The position numbers and the translations under genes were made by a program. 33,358 nucleotides of DNA from Acidobacteriaceae bacterium (GTDB lineage Bacteria > Acidobacteriota > Terriglobia > Terriglobales > Acidobacteriaceae): contig JASHQE010000113.1 of NCBI GenBank assembly GCA_030037705.1, positions 1 to 33,358 on the forward strand. The letters are read 5' to 3'. Below the pieces are notes generated by a model. That model saw only the letters and a program-made list of their open reading frames with translations, did not search any database and was not told where the DNA came from. Below, one piece after another: positions 7,421 to 16,928 of the stretch. Position 1 is the first letter of the stretch, and each line of letters starts with the position of its first letter.

Positions 7421-10400
7421 ATGAAAACCGAAATACGGTTCAGAAGCGCCGGCTTATGGCTGGTGGCTGTGGGCCTGCTGATCGTGCTCTGCGTCCCATG
7501 TAAATTGGCGGCACAGCTCGATCGCGGAGAGATCACCGGAACGGTAGAGGATCCCTCCGGCGCAGTGGTGGCGAACGCGAGAATCATCCTGACCAATGAC
7601 GACACCAGCGTAAAGGCGGAAACCAAATCGACGGCGACAGGTACCTACGTATTCGATGACCTGATTCCCGGCAAGTACACCATCGAGGCCGATTCCTCTG
7701 GATTCGAGAAATATGTCGTGAACGGCCTCTATGTTCACGTGCAGCAGGTGCTGACGGTCGACGTCCACCTGGCCACCGGCAATGTGCAGCAGAGCGTGAC
7801 GGTCACCGCTGCCGCCCCGCTGCTGCAGGCGGAGAACGCCCAGGTGGGCCAGACCATCACCAACCAGGCCGTCAACGATCTGCCGCTGGCCACGCGCGAC
7901 TGGGGATCGCTGGCGCAACTCGCCGCTGGCGTCTTTACCTCCCCGCCGGGAAATACCGGGGGATCGGGTGTCACGCCCGACGCGGGCAGCACAGACTCCG
8001 CTTATTTCTCAGTGAACGGCGTGAACAACTGGCAAAACGACTTCCGTCTCAATGGCATCAACGACAATATTGAGGTCTATGGCGGCAACTATACGTTAAC
8101 CAACGCCGCTATCGTTCCCCCGCCCGACGCGGTGCAGGAGTTCACGTTGCAGAGCGGCGACTTCAACGCCGAGTTCGGGCACTCCACCGGCGGCGTCATC
8201 AACGCGGCCATCAAATCGGGCACCAACGGAATCCACGGCGATCTTTGGGAGTACGTGCGCAACAACGATCTGAACGCGAACTACTTCTTTAACAGGGTCT
8301 GCTCGGGCGGCGTTTGCAAGAGCAATCCAATCCCCGAATACCATCAGAACCTGTTCGGATTTACGGCGGGTGGTCCAGTGATCATCCCACGTTTTGTCCA
8401 CGGCAAGGACAGGCTCTTCTGGTTCGCCGACTATCAGGGCGGCCGCTACGTGCTGCCTCTGGCGCCAGGCGGTCAAAGCGTGCCCACCGAGAACATGATC
8501 AATAGTAAGTTCACCAATCTTCAAGACAACATCATCGGCAACCTGCAGACGAGCGGCACACCGAGCACCTATGCGGATGGTTTGGGACGCTCCTTTCCCA
8601 ACGGCACCATCCTCGATCCGGCTACGACCCGCGGAGTCGCTCCGGGTGCAACCGACCCCATCAGCAATTTGACGAACAATTCCGCGAGCACTGTCTACGT
8701 CCGCGATCCCTTCTACAATTGCTCCGCGAGCGGCTGCCCGGCGGCCAACTACGCTGCCGCCGGTCCACTGTCGGGGGTTACGAATTTTGCCACGACGGCC
8801 CAAATGGCGATGTTGAACATCATTCCAACCTCCCGGCTCGATCCCAATGCGGTCGCCCTGCTGGGCGTGTATCCGGCGCCGGAGATTACAACCGTTACGC
8901 CCGGTGTCGGGCTAGTGAATAACTTCGCCAGCTACGTTCCCATCGAGCACAAGAACACCGACACCTGGGACATCCGCATCGACGCTAACCCTAGCTCCAA
9001 GGACAGCATTTTCGGCGTCTATGACCGCAGCCTCTTTGCGGTAAACGTGCCTGGATATCTGCCCGGCCTGGCCGTGGGCGAAACCGACGCCCGCAACGAC
9101 ACTCTGCCTGCCTATGCCTGGGCGGTCGGCTACACGCGCATCTTCACTCCCACGCTCACCAACGACATGCACGTGGGCATGGTTCACAGCGATAAGCTGC
9201 AGCAGTCCTTCTACGGAGATACCTTCGGTATTCCCGCGCAGTTCGGTATCCAGGGAATTCCGCAGGTGGCCAACAACGGCGGCCTTCCGCCGATGATCAT
9301 TGCCGGTCTGACGCACATCGGCGTGGGCAACTCCACCCCGACGCTGCAGTATGTCTGGAGCCTCGAAGGGGTCGACGCCGTCACCAAGGTGGTTCGCAAC
9401 CACACCTTCAAGACCGGCATCCAGGTGGACGACCTTGAAGGCAACATCGAGCAGCCGCCGGAGGGCCGAGGCGACTTCACCTTCAACGGCATGTATACCG
9501 ATGTTCCCAATCGGATCAGCGCTACCTCGGGGATTGAAAACGGCTCAACCAACGGCCTGAACGGCATTGGCGATATGCTGGTGGCGCCAATCGGCTCGAA
9601 GATTACCGGCAGCTATACGGGGGTTACTGCTTTCAACGACGTAGGCGGCATGAGCGGATTCTCCGGCTCCGACATTGCGGCCACCGACGACCACCGTTGG
9701 TACATTGGCGCCTATTTTCAGGATGACTGGAAGGTAGATCCCAAGCTCACGCTGAACCTCGGCCTGCGCTGGGATCTCTTCACGCCCTACGCCGAAACCC
9801 GCGGCTACCAGGCCAACTTTGTCGCGCAGGGCGGAAATGGCTCGACCGGCACTTACTACATCTCAAACCAGGGATGCCAGACGCAGCGGGCCACCATCTT
9901 CAATACAGTGGCCGCCCTCAGCAATATCAATATTCAGTGTGTTTCCGGACTCGATCTCGGCAACGATCAAAAGACCAACTTCGCGCCGCGCGTCGGGTTC
10001 GCGTACCGGCTCAAGCCAACGCTCGTATTGCGCGGTGGATTTGGCACGGCGTACGGAGCCCTGGGCAACCTTGGGTACGGCGGGACGCTGGGAACCAACT
10101 ATCCCTTCGTCTATACCCAGGAGATCCCCGCCCCTAACTCCTATCAACCGTTTTATTACCCCACCAATGCGGCGGCGACCATGGAAACGGCCTTCACCAC
10201 GGTCAACTTCCAGAGCCCGGCTGTACTGGCAAGCCCGACCCCCTATTCAACTACACCGGTTGCCTGTCCATCCTGCCCGGGCGGTCAATACACTGGGGAT
10301 AACTATTTGGGCGTCAACCTCTATGGGCGCCAATACAATTACCAGACCCCGCTTGTGCAGACCGAAAACCTGACCGTCGAGGATCAGTTCACGCCCCACG

Positions 10401-11335
10401 ACGCGATCCAGGTGGGATTTGTCGGCACGCAGGGCCGTCACCTGGATAATCTCGGGTACGACAACGGCAACACGCAAATCCTGCCGTCGGGCACGAACCA
10501 GCAACTCTACATTCCGTACCCGTACTTTGCCCGCAACGCAACCTACGAAACCACCAATGCCGACAGCATGTTCAGTTCGATGCAGATCACATATCAGCAT
10601 CAGATGAGCTTTGGCCTGTCCCTGCTGGGCAACTACACCTGGAGCCAATGCCGGAGCGATCAGCACACCCAGGCCTCGGAATACAACGACAGTTACCGCG
10701 CCGAGTGGCTGCCCGGATTTGGCATTCAGGGCGATTACGGACTCTGCGACTCCGACGCGAGAGACCTTTGGCATCTCTCCGGCACGTACAAGCTACCCTT
10801 TGGCCGTGGACAACAGTTCGGTTCCACAATCAACCATGCGACAGACACGCTCTTGGGCGGGTGGGAAGTAAACTTCTTCTATACCTATCAGAGCGGTCAG
10901 CCGTTCACCGTCACTTGCCCGAATGCCACGAGCGCCGACTTCGGTTGCGCGGCCGACGTCGTGGCAGGGCAGAATAAATACGCGGGTCCGCACAACTATA
11001 CCGAGTGGCTCAACCCGAGCGCTTTCGTTAATCCGCCTCAAGCCACGACCATTGGCCAGGTCAACTTTGCGCCATTGGGCGGCGGCATACAACAGGTGAA
11101 AGGCCCGGACTTCGCGAACCTCGATTCATCGATCCTGAAGAACTTCAAATTCACAGAATCGGCGTATCTGCAGTTCCGCGCCGAAGCCTTCAACACCACC
11201 AATACGCCTCCGTTTGAAAACCCCGGCCAGTTGAACTTCACCAGCGGGGGTTTCAGCAGCATAACCTCAACGAAAAACAGCAATGAGAACAACGGTGCGC
11301 GCACACTGCAACTGGCTCTGAAGCTGTTCTACTAA
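7421..11335 (+). CDS. Oar-like TonB-dependent outer-membrane receptor with carboxypeptidase-regulatory-like domain
   Basis: A protein of about 1304 residues typical of the very large Oar-like receptor families of acidobacteria. From the ATG at 7421 it has a signal peptide (MKTEIRFR, hydrophobic core, cleavage near KLAAQ). A carboxypeptidase D regulatory-like domain follows (GEITGTVEDPSGAVVANARI, then YVFDDLIPGKYTI), then a plug region with FSVNGVNNWQNDFRLNG and SGDFNAEFGHSTGGVIN, and a long beta-barrel ending in LALKLFY, with the terminal aromatic of outer-membrane proteins. An in-frame ATG at 7382 is possible, but the signal peptide favours 7421; GGAGG lies rather far upstream. Such receptors are thought to import oligosaccharides or other large substrates; the substrate here is unknown. 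Confidence 0.92.
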   Translation: MKTEIRFRSAGLWLVAVGLLIVLCVPCKLAAQLDRGEITGTVEDPSGAVVANARIILTNDDTSVKAETKSTATGTYVFDDLIPGKYTIEADSSGFEKYVVNGLYVHVQQVLTVDVHLATGNVQQSVTVTAAAPLLQAENAQVGQTITNQAVNDLPLATRDWGSLAQLAAGVFTSPPGNTGGSGVTPDAGSTDSAYFSVNGVNNWQNDFRLNGINDNIEVYGGNYTLTNAAIVPPPDAVQEFTLQSGDFNAEFGHSTGGVINAAIKSGTNGIHGDLWEYVRNNDLNANYFFNRVCSGGVCKSNPIPEYHQNLFGFTAGGPVIIPRFVHGKDRLFWFADYQGGRYVLPLAPGGQSVPTENMINSKFTNLQDNIIGNLQTSGTPSTYADGLGRSFPNGTILDPATTRGVAPGATDPISNLTNNSASTVYVRDPFYNCSASGCPAANYAAAGPLSGVTNFATTAQMAMLNIIPTSRLDPNAVALLGVYPAPEITTVTPGVGLVNNFASYVPIEHKNTDTWDIRIDANPSSKDSIFGVYDRSLFAVNVPGYLPGLAVGETDARNDTLPAYAWAVGYTRIFTPTLTNDMHVGMVHSDKLQQSFYGDTFGIPAQFGIQGIPQVANNGGLPPMIIAGLTHIGVGNSTPTLQYVWSLEGVDAVTKVVRNHTFKTGIQVDDLEGNIEQPPEGRGDFTFNGMYTDVPNRISATSGIENGSTNGLNGIGDMLVAPIGSKITGSYTGVTAFNDVGGMSGFSGSDIAATDDHRWYIGAYFQDDWKVDPKLTLNLGLRWDLFTPYAETRGYQANFVAQGGNGSTGTYYISNQGCQTQRATIFNTVAALSNINIQCVSGLDLGNDQKTNFAPRVGFAYRLKPTLVLRGGFGTAYGALGNLGYGGTLGTNYPFVYTQEIPAPNSYQPFYYPTNAAATMETAFTTVNFQSPAVLASPTPYSTTPVACPSCPGGQYTGDNYLGVNLYGRQYNYQTPLVQTENLTVEDQFTPHDAIQVGFVGTQGRHLDNLGYDNGNTQILPSGTNQQLYIPYPYFARNATYETTNADSMFSSMQITYQHQMSFGLSLLGNYTWSQCRSDQHTQASEYNDSYRAEWLPGFGIQGDYGLCDSDARDLWHLSGTYKLPFGRGQQFGSTINHATDTLLGGWEVNFFYTYQSGQPFTVTCPNATSADFGCAADVVAGQNKYAGPHNYTEWLNPSAFVNPPQATTIGQVNFAPLGGGIQQVKGPDFANLDSSILKNFKFTESAYLQFRAEAFNTTNTPPFENPGQLNFTSGGFSSITSTKNSNENNGARTLQLALKLFY

Positions 11336-11360
11336 GCTGCCGGCCGGGAATCCGGCAGCT
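11335..11360 (+). repeat. Hairpin directly after the receptor gene
   Basis: AGCTGCCGG (11335-11343) pairs perfectly with CCGGCAGCT (11352-11360) around an 8-base loop, beginning at the last base of the stop codon. It lies just before the terminator hairpin and may assist termination or stabilise the 3' end. Confidence 0.6.
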
Positions 11361-11367
11361 TCACGTG

Positions 11368-11404
11368 GCCCGCATCTGAACACCGGATGCGGGCTGGTCT
11401 TTTT
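11368..11404 (+). terminator. Rho-independent terminator of the receptor gene
   Basis: GCCCGCATC (11368-11376) pairs perfectly with GATGCGGGC (11386-11394) around a 9-base loop. The stem is followed by TGGTCTTTTT. It lies 33 bases after the stop codon and 47 bases before the next start. Confidence 0.85.
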
Positions 11405-11450
11405 AGACCGTATACTGGCCATTGCCTTCAAGCGTGCTTATTTCCAGATC

Positions 11451-13037
11451 ATGCAGAAAAAGATCTCCCTGCCGGTTTCCTTCATCCCGCTCCCGCTCCT
11501 CTGCCTGATTTTTTTCGCAGCCCTCTGCGGGAACACACAACAGTCTGCAACTCCGGCCTTCACCGAGCGCGTACTCGAAGGCGTGATCCGCAGCAAGCAG
11601 AACCAGAGTTATGTCAAGGTTCCATTTGAAGTAGCTGCAGGCACAGAGCGCGTGACCATCACCTTCACCTACACAGAGAAGGAGCAGCACACGACGCTCG
11701 ATCTCGGAATGCTCGATCCGGCGGAGCTGCGCTGCTGGAGCGGCGGCAACAAGTCGATGCTCACGGTGGGCCTTTCGGACGCGACGCCCTCCTGCCTGCC
11801 TGGTCGAATTCCCGCGGGCATCTGGAACGTGCTGATCGGCGTGCCCAACATTCGGCCGAACATCGAATCGCATTACACGATTCATGTGTATCTGTCGAAG
11901 ACGGGTGCGGTCTCACAGCAGCCCGCTCTGCTGCGCGAGCCGCTTCGAACCGGGCCTGCCTCCCACCCCACGGACGAAAACCAGTCCGTGGGGACCCCGG
12001 GTTGGTTCCGCGGCGACCTACACATGCACACCGCGCACAGCGACGGCCAGTGTCCGAGCCAGACGGGCAAGATGGTTCCCTGCCCCGTCTTCTTCACCGT
12101 CGATGCGGCCGCGCGGCGTGGACTCGACTTCATCGCCATCACCGACCACAATGCGACTTCACAGTACGATGCAATGCGCGAACTGCAGCCCTACTTCGAC
12201 AAGGTTCTGCTCATTCCCGGCCGCGAGATCACAACCTTTCAGGGCCACATCAACTTTCTCGGCACAACGGATTTCCTTGACTTCCGGCTGGGTACAAAAG
12301 AAGTTCCTGACGTGAATACTCTGCTGCGGAATGCCGATCGCCTCGGCGGGCTCACTTCCATCAACCATCCCTCCGCACCGAGCGGCGAGATCTGCCTGGG
12401 CTGCGGATGGACACCGGCAACCAAAGTCGATATGCGCTTGCTGACCGCTGTGGAAGCCGTCAACGGCGGCAGCGAGCTGCATGGAATTTCGGACATTCCC
12501 TTTTGGGATAAGCAATTGAAGAACGGCTGCCGGCTCACCGGCGTCGGCGGAAGCGACAATCACCGCCCCATGGAACCGCCGGATCAGCCTGGCTCAGTCG
12601 GAAGCCCGACGACGGTTGTTTACGCGAATGAGCTTTCGGTACCTGCGATCCTCGACGGTATCCGCGCCGGTCACGTCTTCATGGATACGCAAGGAACCCG
12701 CGGCCGGCTCCTTGAACTCACCGCGAACGCGGATCGCGCAAAAGTGCAGGCCGGAGATGAGATGAACGCCGCGAACGGCGCGACGGTGCATTTTCAATTG
12801 CACGTGACAGAGGCTGCGGGTGGAGAGATTCGCTGGGTCGAAGACGGACGGGAGATTCCTGCCGCCGGCAGCGCGGAAATTACCTCGGCCGATGCATCTT
12901 TTCCGTTGACATGGACCAGCGACGGCCGGCGGCACTGGCTTCGCGCCGAGGTGACTGGGCCGGATGGGAAACTGTGGCTCCTGGGCAATCCTGTTTATGT
13001 GAACTGGGGTCTCGACAATCCCTGCCTTGTGCATTGA
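11451..13037 (+). CDS. Exported PHP-domain (CehA/McbA family) metallohydrolase
   Basis: A 528-residue protein with an N-terminal signal peptide (MQKKISLP, hydrophobic to about residue 27). The PHP phosphoesterase core starts at about residue 185 with GWFRGDLHMHTAHSDG. Metal ligands are His191, His193 and His196, Asp232-His233 in AITDHNA, Glu259 in PGREIT and His266 in GHINFLG, with later GGSDNH. CehA/McbA members hydrolyse phosphoester, carbamate or related bonds, so the substrate cannot be named. Residues about 35-150 form an N-terminal beta-rich domain. The ribosome-binding site is weak. It follows the receptor terminator, so it probably has its own promoter, and it converges on the uxs gene 24 bases away. 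Confidence 0.85.
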   Translation: MQKKISLPVSFIPLPLLCLIFFAALCGNTQQSATPAFTERVLEGVIRSKQNQSYVKVPFEVAAGTERVTITFTYTEKEQHTTLDLGMLDPAELRCWSGGNKSMLTVGLSDATPSCLPGRIPAGIWNVLIGVPNIRPNIESHYTIHVYLSKTGAVSQQPALLREPLRTGPASHPTDENQSVGTPGWFRGDLHMHTAHSDGQCPSQTGKMVPCPVFFTVDAAARRGLDFIAITDHNATSQYDAMRELQPYFDKVLLIPGREITTFQGHINFLGTTDFLDFRLGTKEVPDVNTLLRNADRLGGLTSINHPSAPSGEICLGCGWTPATKVDMRLLTAVEAVNGGSELHGISDIPFWDKQLKNGCRLTGVGGSDNHRPMEPPDQPGSVGSPTTVVYANELSVPAILDGIRAGHVFMDTQGTRGRLLELTANADRAKVQAGDEMNAANGATVHFQLHVTEAAGGEIRWVEDGREIPAAGSAEITSADASFPLTWTSDGRRHWLRAEVTGPDGKLWLLGNPVYVNWGLDNPCLVH

Positions 13038-13061
13038 GGGTGCAACGCGCCGAGAAAAATC

Positions 13062-14012
13062 TCAAGCTGCCATGATCAGCTTGCCTTTGAAGAAGTCGAG
13101 CGAGCGAGTCAAACCCTCTTTCAATTCAATCTTTGGCTCCCATCCGAGCAGCTTGCGAGCACGCGTAATATCCGGGCGGCGGCGGATCGGATCGTCTTCG
13201 GGCAGCGCCTCAAAACACAATTCGCTCTTCGAGCCGGTGATCTCAAGCACCGTCTGCGCGCATTCGAGGATCGTAAATTCATTCGGATTGCCGATATTCA
13301 CCGGCAGATGCACGCCCGAGCGCGAAAGGCGCACGATGCCTTCAATCAGGTCGTCAACATAGCAGAAGCTGCGCGTCTGGTTGCCGTCGCCGTAGATCGT
13401 AAGCGGCTCGCCGCGCAAGGCCTGCATCATGAAGTTCGAGATTACGCGCCCATCGCTTGGCTGCAAGCGCGGTCCATAGGTGTTGAAGATGCGTACCAGG
13501 TGCGTGTTCACCCCGCGAGAACGGTGATACGCCATGACCAGCGCCTCTGCGTAGCGCTTGGCTTCGTCGTAGACCGAGCGCGGCCCGACGGGATTGACAT
13601 TGCCCCAGTAGTCTTCAGTCTGCGGGTGCTCAAGCGGATCGCCGTAACACTCCGAGGTGGAAGCATGAAGGAATCCGGCTTCATGCCGGGCGGCCAGCTC
13701 CAGTATGTTTTGCGTACCGGCTGATCCTACTGTAAGAGTTTCGATCGCCAACCGCAAATATTCGGGCGGACTCGCCGGCGAAGCGAAGTTGAAGATGTAG
13801 TCCAAATGCCCGGCCTCAAAATCCGCGGGCAGGGGACGGCATATATCCCACTCGAAGAAGCGGAAGCGGGACTCGTTCACAAGATGCGCCAGATTTTCCC
13901 GGTCGCCGGTCGCAAGATTGTCGACGCCGAGAACCGTATTGCCTTCCCGCAGCAGGCGGTCGGTGAGGTGCGAGCCGAGAAATCCAGCGGCGCCGGTGAT
14001 GAGAATGTGCAT
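13062..14012 (-). CDS. uxs: UDP-glucuronate decarboxylase (UDP-xylose synthase)
   Basis: A 316-residue extended short-chain dehydrogenase. It has the NAD-binding GxxGFLG motif at 7-13 and the active-site Tyr148/Lys152 pair in [11 protein letters not shown]-type signatures are [38 protein letters not shown] and [15 protein letters not shown]. The reaction converts UDP-glucuronate to UDP-xylose through a 4-keto intermediate. It lies 66 bases downstream of the UDP-glucose dehydrogenase gene on the same strand, and the two form consecutive pathway steps, so a shared transcript is likely. A related dehydratase of the same superfamily is the alternative, but the motif set fits UXS well. Confidence 0.9.
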   Translation of the reverse strand: MHILITGAAGFLGSHLTDRLLREGNTVLGVDNLATGDRENLAHLVNESRFRFFEWDICRPLPADFEAGHLDYIFNFASPASPPEYLRLAIETLTVGSAGTQNILELAARHEAGFLHASTSECYGDPLEHPQTEDYWGNVNPVGPRSVYDEAKRYAEALVMAYHRSRGVNTHLVRIFNTYGPRLQPSDGRVISNFMMQALRGEPLTIYGDGNQTRSFCYVDDLIEGIVRLSRSGVHLPVNIGNPNEFTILECAQTVLEITGSKSELCFEALPEDDPIRRRPDITRARKLLGWEPKIELKEGLTRSLDFFKGKLIMAA

Positions 14013-14078
14013 AGTGAAAGCTCCGCTCCGATTGCAACGATAACAGACGCGGCTTAACTGGCCTCCGTGTTAGATGCA

Positions 14079-15494
14079 TCAGATGACGGCGCTGCGCGGC
14101 TTGCCCTGCTGCGCCCGGTAACTGGCAGGCCGGCCCACGCTTACGTAGGTGAAACCGTGCTGCTGCATCACCTCAGGCCTGTAGAGATTGCGGCCGTCGA
14201 TAACGATTGGGAAGTGAACAGCCTGGTTGAGCCGCACCAGGTCAAGGTTGCCGAACTCTTTCCAGTCGGTAAGGATCAGCACAGCATCGGCACCTTTGGC
14301 AGCCTCATAGGCATTGGCCGCGTAGCGCATCTTGTCGTTCGCCGGCAAAACTTCCTGTGCGCGGTCCATAGCCGCTGGATCGTATGCCGTAATGCGGGCG
14401 CCGCCGGCGAGCAGTTTCTTGATCACGTCGATGGCCGGAGACTCGCGAATATCGTCGGTCTCGCCCTTGAAGGCCAGTCCGAGGGCCGCGAGACGCTTGC
14501 CGCGCAAGGTCCAGAGGGCGGAGAGCACTTTGTTATAAAAGATCTCTTTCTGCGTCTCGTTGATCTTGCGGATCTCATGAAGCAGATGGAAATCGACGCC
14601 GCGCTGCTGCGCCACCCAATGGAACGCGGCCACATCTTTCGGAAAACAGGAACCGCCGTAGCCGAGCCCCGCGCGCAAAAACTTCGGCCCAATGCGGCTG
14701 TCGAGGCCCATCCCCGCCGCAATGTCCTCGATGTCTGCGTCCACTACCTCGGCCAGATTCGCAACCGCATTGATGAACGAAATCTTCAGAGCCAGAAAAG
14801 CGTTGGAAGCATGCTTGATGATCTCCGCGCTCTGCGCCGAGGTGACCAGGAGCGGAGCCGGATGAGAACTGCTGTGCGATCCCTTAAGAGCATCCGGCTG
14901 CGCATAATATGTTCCTTCGGCAAGCGGCGCATAGATACGCCGCAGCACGTCGGCCGCACGTTCGGAGTTGGCGCCCACTACGATGCGATCGGGATGGAGA
15001 AAGTCCATCACCGCCGTTCCCTCGCGCAGAAACTCCGGGTTCGACACCACGTCGAAGTTCGCCGCAGCGACGCCGTGGCGTTGCAACACGCGGCTGATCC
15101 ACTCGTTCGTATAGACCGGAACCGTGCTCTTCTCCACGATGACCTTATAGCCGCGGATGGAGCGCGCAATTTCGGAGACTACGGCTTCGACGAAGGAAAG
15201 ATCGGCAGCGCCGCTGTCGCCCTGCGGGGTGCCAACAGCAATAAAAACAGCCTCGCTGCGGTCGACGGCTGCCGGCAGGTCTGTCGTAAACGCCACGCTG
15301 AGATTCCTGTGCTTGGCCAGCAGCTCAGGCAGATGCCGCTCGAAGATCGGCATTCCGCCCTCGCACAGGGTCTTCACCTTGGCCTCGTCGTTATCCACGC
15401 AGAGAACCCGGTGGCCCATTTCGGCAAAGCACGTTGCCGCGACAAGGCCCACATAGCCTGAGCCGATTACGCAGATGGAAACTGGCTCTGTCAT
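14079..15494 (-). CDS. ugd: UDP-glucose 6-dehydrogenase
   Basis: A 471-residue NAD-dependent four-electron dehydrogenase that makes UDP-glucuronate. From the ATG at 15494 it starts MTEPVSICVIGSGYVGL with the GxGxxG motif at 11-16. The catalytic cysteine is Cys283 in GYGGSCFPKD, and the family motifs NPEFLREGTA, KHASNAFLALKISFIN and AFKGETDDIRESPA are present. GAGGA 10 bases upstream supports this start over a GTG at 15518. Residues about 199-216 (QPDALKGSHSSSHPAPLL) look like a short Ser/His-rich insertion not usual in the family. It heads an operon with uxs and is divergent from the GDP-mannose 3,5-epimerase gene. Confidence 0.94.
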   Translation of the reverse strand: MTEPVSICVIGSGYVGLVAATCFAEMGHRVLCVDNDEAKVKTLCEGGMPIFERHLPELLAKHRNLSVAFTTDLPAAVDRSEAVFIAVGTPQGDSGAADLSFVEAVVSEIARSIRGYKVIVEKSTVPVYTNEWISRVLQRHGVAAANFDVVSNPEFLREGTAVMDFLHPDRIVVGANSERAADVLRRIYAPLAEGTYYAQPDALKGSHSSSHPAPLLVTSAQSAEIIKHASNAFLALKISFINAVANLAEVVDADIEDIAAGMGLDSRIGPKFLRAGLGYGGSCFPKDVAAFHWVAQQRGVDFHLLHEIRKINETQKEIFYNKVLSALWTLRGKRLAALGLAFKGETDDIRESPAIDVIKKLLAGGARITAYDPAAMDRAQEVLPANDKMRYAANAYEAAKGADAVLILTDWKEFGNLDLVRLNQAVHFPIVIDGRNLYRPEVMQQHGFTYVSVGRPASYRAQQGKPRSAVI

Positions 15495-15612
15495 GCGCCG
15501 ATCATCCTCGTTTCCCACGATTCGGAGGACTGGCCGATCCTCAACCTTCAGGGATCAAAACCATCCGGATGAACGATGGGGGAAATGGAAGTAGGGACGT
15601 GCGTCTTGAAAT

Positions 15613-15632
15613 AAATTGAGGATCCTCAATTT
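15613..15632. promoter_or_regulatory. 20-bp perfect palindrome in the ugd / epimerase divergent spacer
   Basis: AAATTGAGGATCCTCAATTT is self-complementary over all 20 bases. It lies about 118 bases upstream of ugd and 280 bases upstream of the epimerase gene. It could be an operator for a dimeric regulator of the polysaccharide genes; no T-tract follows that would make it a terminator. Confidence 0.45.
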
Positions 15633-15687
15633 CTGATCCGACAACTGTCTGATGGTAAACGATTCCGCAAACTCCGGCAACGGAGCT

Positions 15688-15813
15688 CTCGATTCGGTAG
15701 TGGGTCAGTTTGAAGGGGCACGGCTTTAGCCGTGCCGTAAACAGATCAAAATGTGTGCGGGCTTTAGCCCCTGAGGGATGGTTTTACGCAAACTGACCCA
15801 CTACCCTCGATTC
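15688..15813. mobile_element. MITE-like element with 17-bp inverted ends and 8-bp target duplication
   Basis: Element 15696-15805 (110 bp). The left end GGTAGTGGGTCAGTTTG (15696-15712) is the exact reverse complement of 15789-15805. CTCGATTC occurs immediately outside both ends (15688-15695 and 15806-15813), as expected for an 8-bp target-site duplication. The interior has two further hairpins: GGCACGGCT/AGCCGTGCC around TT (15717-15736) and GGGCT/AGCCC around TT (15759-15770). It carries no coding capacity. It would need a transposase in trans; the family is not assigned. Confidence 0.75.
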
Positions 15814-15911
15814 CGCTGAAATTCCCGGGCAAAACAAATACAGAGCGATGACAATTTGCAAACAACCTTGCTGTGCAAGCCAACTACGATGAGGTGCCAG
15901 GAGCAGGCACC

Positions 15912-16913
15912 ATGAAAGCGAGAAGAGCATTGGTGTGCGGCGCCGGGGGCTTCATCGGCAGCCATATGGTGCGGCGGTTGCGTGCGGAGGGGTACTGGGT
16001 GCGCGGAGCGGATCTCAAGTATCCGGAGTTCAGCCCTTCTGCCGCGCACGAGTTCCTGATTGCCGATCTTTGCCGGCGCGAGAGCTGGCAGGCGATTCTC
16101 GACGAGGACATGGATGAGGTGTATCAGTTTGCGGCGGATATGGGCGGCGCGGGGTACATCTTTACCGGAGACAACGATGCGCAAGTAATGCACAACTCGG
16201 CAATCATCAATCTGCACGCAGTCGAATTTGCCGTGCAACGCCGCGTGAAAAAAATCTTTTATTCCTCCTCGGCCTGCATCTATCCGGCGTATCACCAGGA
16301 GGACCCAGACAATCCAAACTGCGCCGAAGAGACCGCGTATCCCGCTGCCCCGGATAGTGAATATGGTTGGGAGAAGCTCTTCAGCGAGCGGCTCTATTTC
16401 GCTTTCGCCCGCAACTGCGGGCTCGACGTGCGCGTGGCGCGCTTTCACAATGTCTTTGGTCCCGAGGGAACCTGGTGCGGCGGAAAGGAAAAAGCCCCGG
16501 CAGCCCTCATCCGCAAGATTGCCGAACAGGAAGACGGCGGCACAATCGAAGTGTGGGGCGATGGCCGGCAGACACGCTCTTTTCTCTACATTGACGAATG
16601 CATCGAGGCCGTGCGCCGGCTGATGGAGAGTTCGTTCACGGGACCTGTGAACATCGGCTCGGAGGAGATGGTCACCATCAACCGGATGGCCGCAATGATC
16701 ATGAAGATCGCAGGCAAGAAAATCGCGATCCGGAACATTCCCGGGCCAACGGGCGTGCGCGGAAGGAACTCTGATAACCGGCTGCTTCGCAGAGAACTCG
16801 GATGGGAACCGACGCAGAGCTTGTTTGAAGGCTTAGCAAAGACGTATCCGTGGATCGAAGCGCAAGTAAATGCGGCACTGCAGAGAACTGAAGAAGCCGC
16901 CGTTGCAGATTGA
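15912..16913 (+). CDS. GDP-mannose 3,5-epimerase (plant GME-like SDR)
   Basis: A 333-residue extended SDR closely resembling plant GDP-mannose 3,5-epimerase, which converts GDP-D-mannose to GDP-L-galactose or GDP-L-gulose. It has the NAD motif CGAGGFIGSH and FAADMGGAGYIF. The active-site elements are Cys122 in SSACIYP, Tyr151-xxx-Lys155 in SEYGWEKL and Lys194 in GGKEKAPAAL. Further signatures are WGDGRQTRSFLYIDEC, VNIGSEEM and GPTGVRGRNSDN. The ATG at 15912 has AGGAG 8 bases upstream and begins the Rossmann domain correctly; a GTG at 15873 in the same frame is unlikely. Next to ugd/uxs it probably supplies an L-sugar nucleotide for surface polysaccharide, which is inference. It converges on the DUF3106 gene with 15 bases between stop codons. 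Confidence 0.87.
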   Translation: MKARRALVCGAGGFIGSHMVRRLRAEGYWVRGADLKYPEFSPSAAHEFLIADLCRRESWQAILDEDMDEVYQFAADMGGAGYIFTGDNDAQVMHNSAIINLHAVEFAVQRRVKKIFYSSSACIYPAYHQEDPDNPNCAEETAYPAAPDSEYGWEKLFSERLYFAFARNCGLDVRVARFHNVFGPEGTWCGGKEKAPAALIRKIAEQEDGGTIEVWGDGRQTRSFLYIDECIEAVRRLMESSFTGPVNIGSEEMVTINRMAAMIMKIAGKKIAIRNIPGPTGVRGRNSDNRLLRRELGWEPTQSLFEGLAKTYPWIEAQVNAALQRTEEAAVAD

Positions 16914-16928
16914 ACCGCATTGAACCTC

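Noticed and set aside
14067..15461. 464-codon open frame on the plus strand opposite ugd
   Set aside because: The real gene is ugd with all its motifs; high GC content at third positions keeps the opposite frame open.
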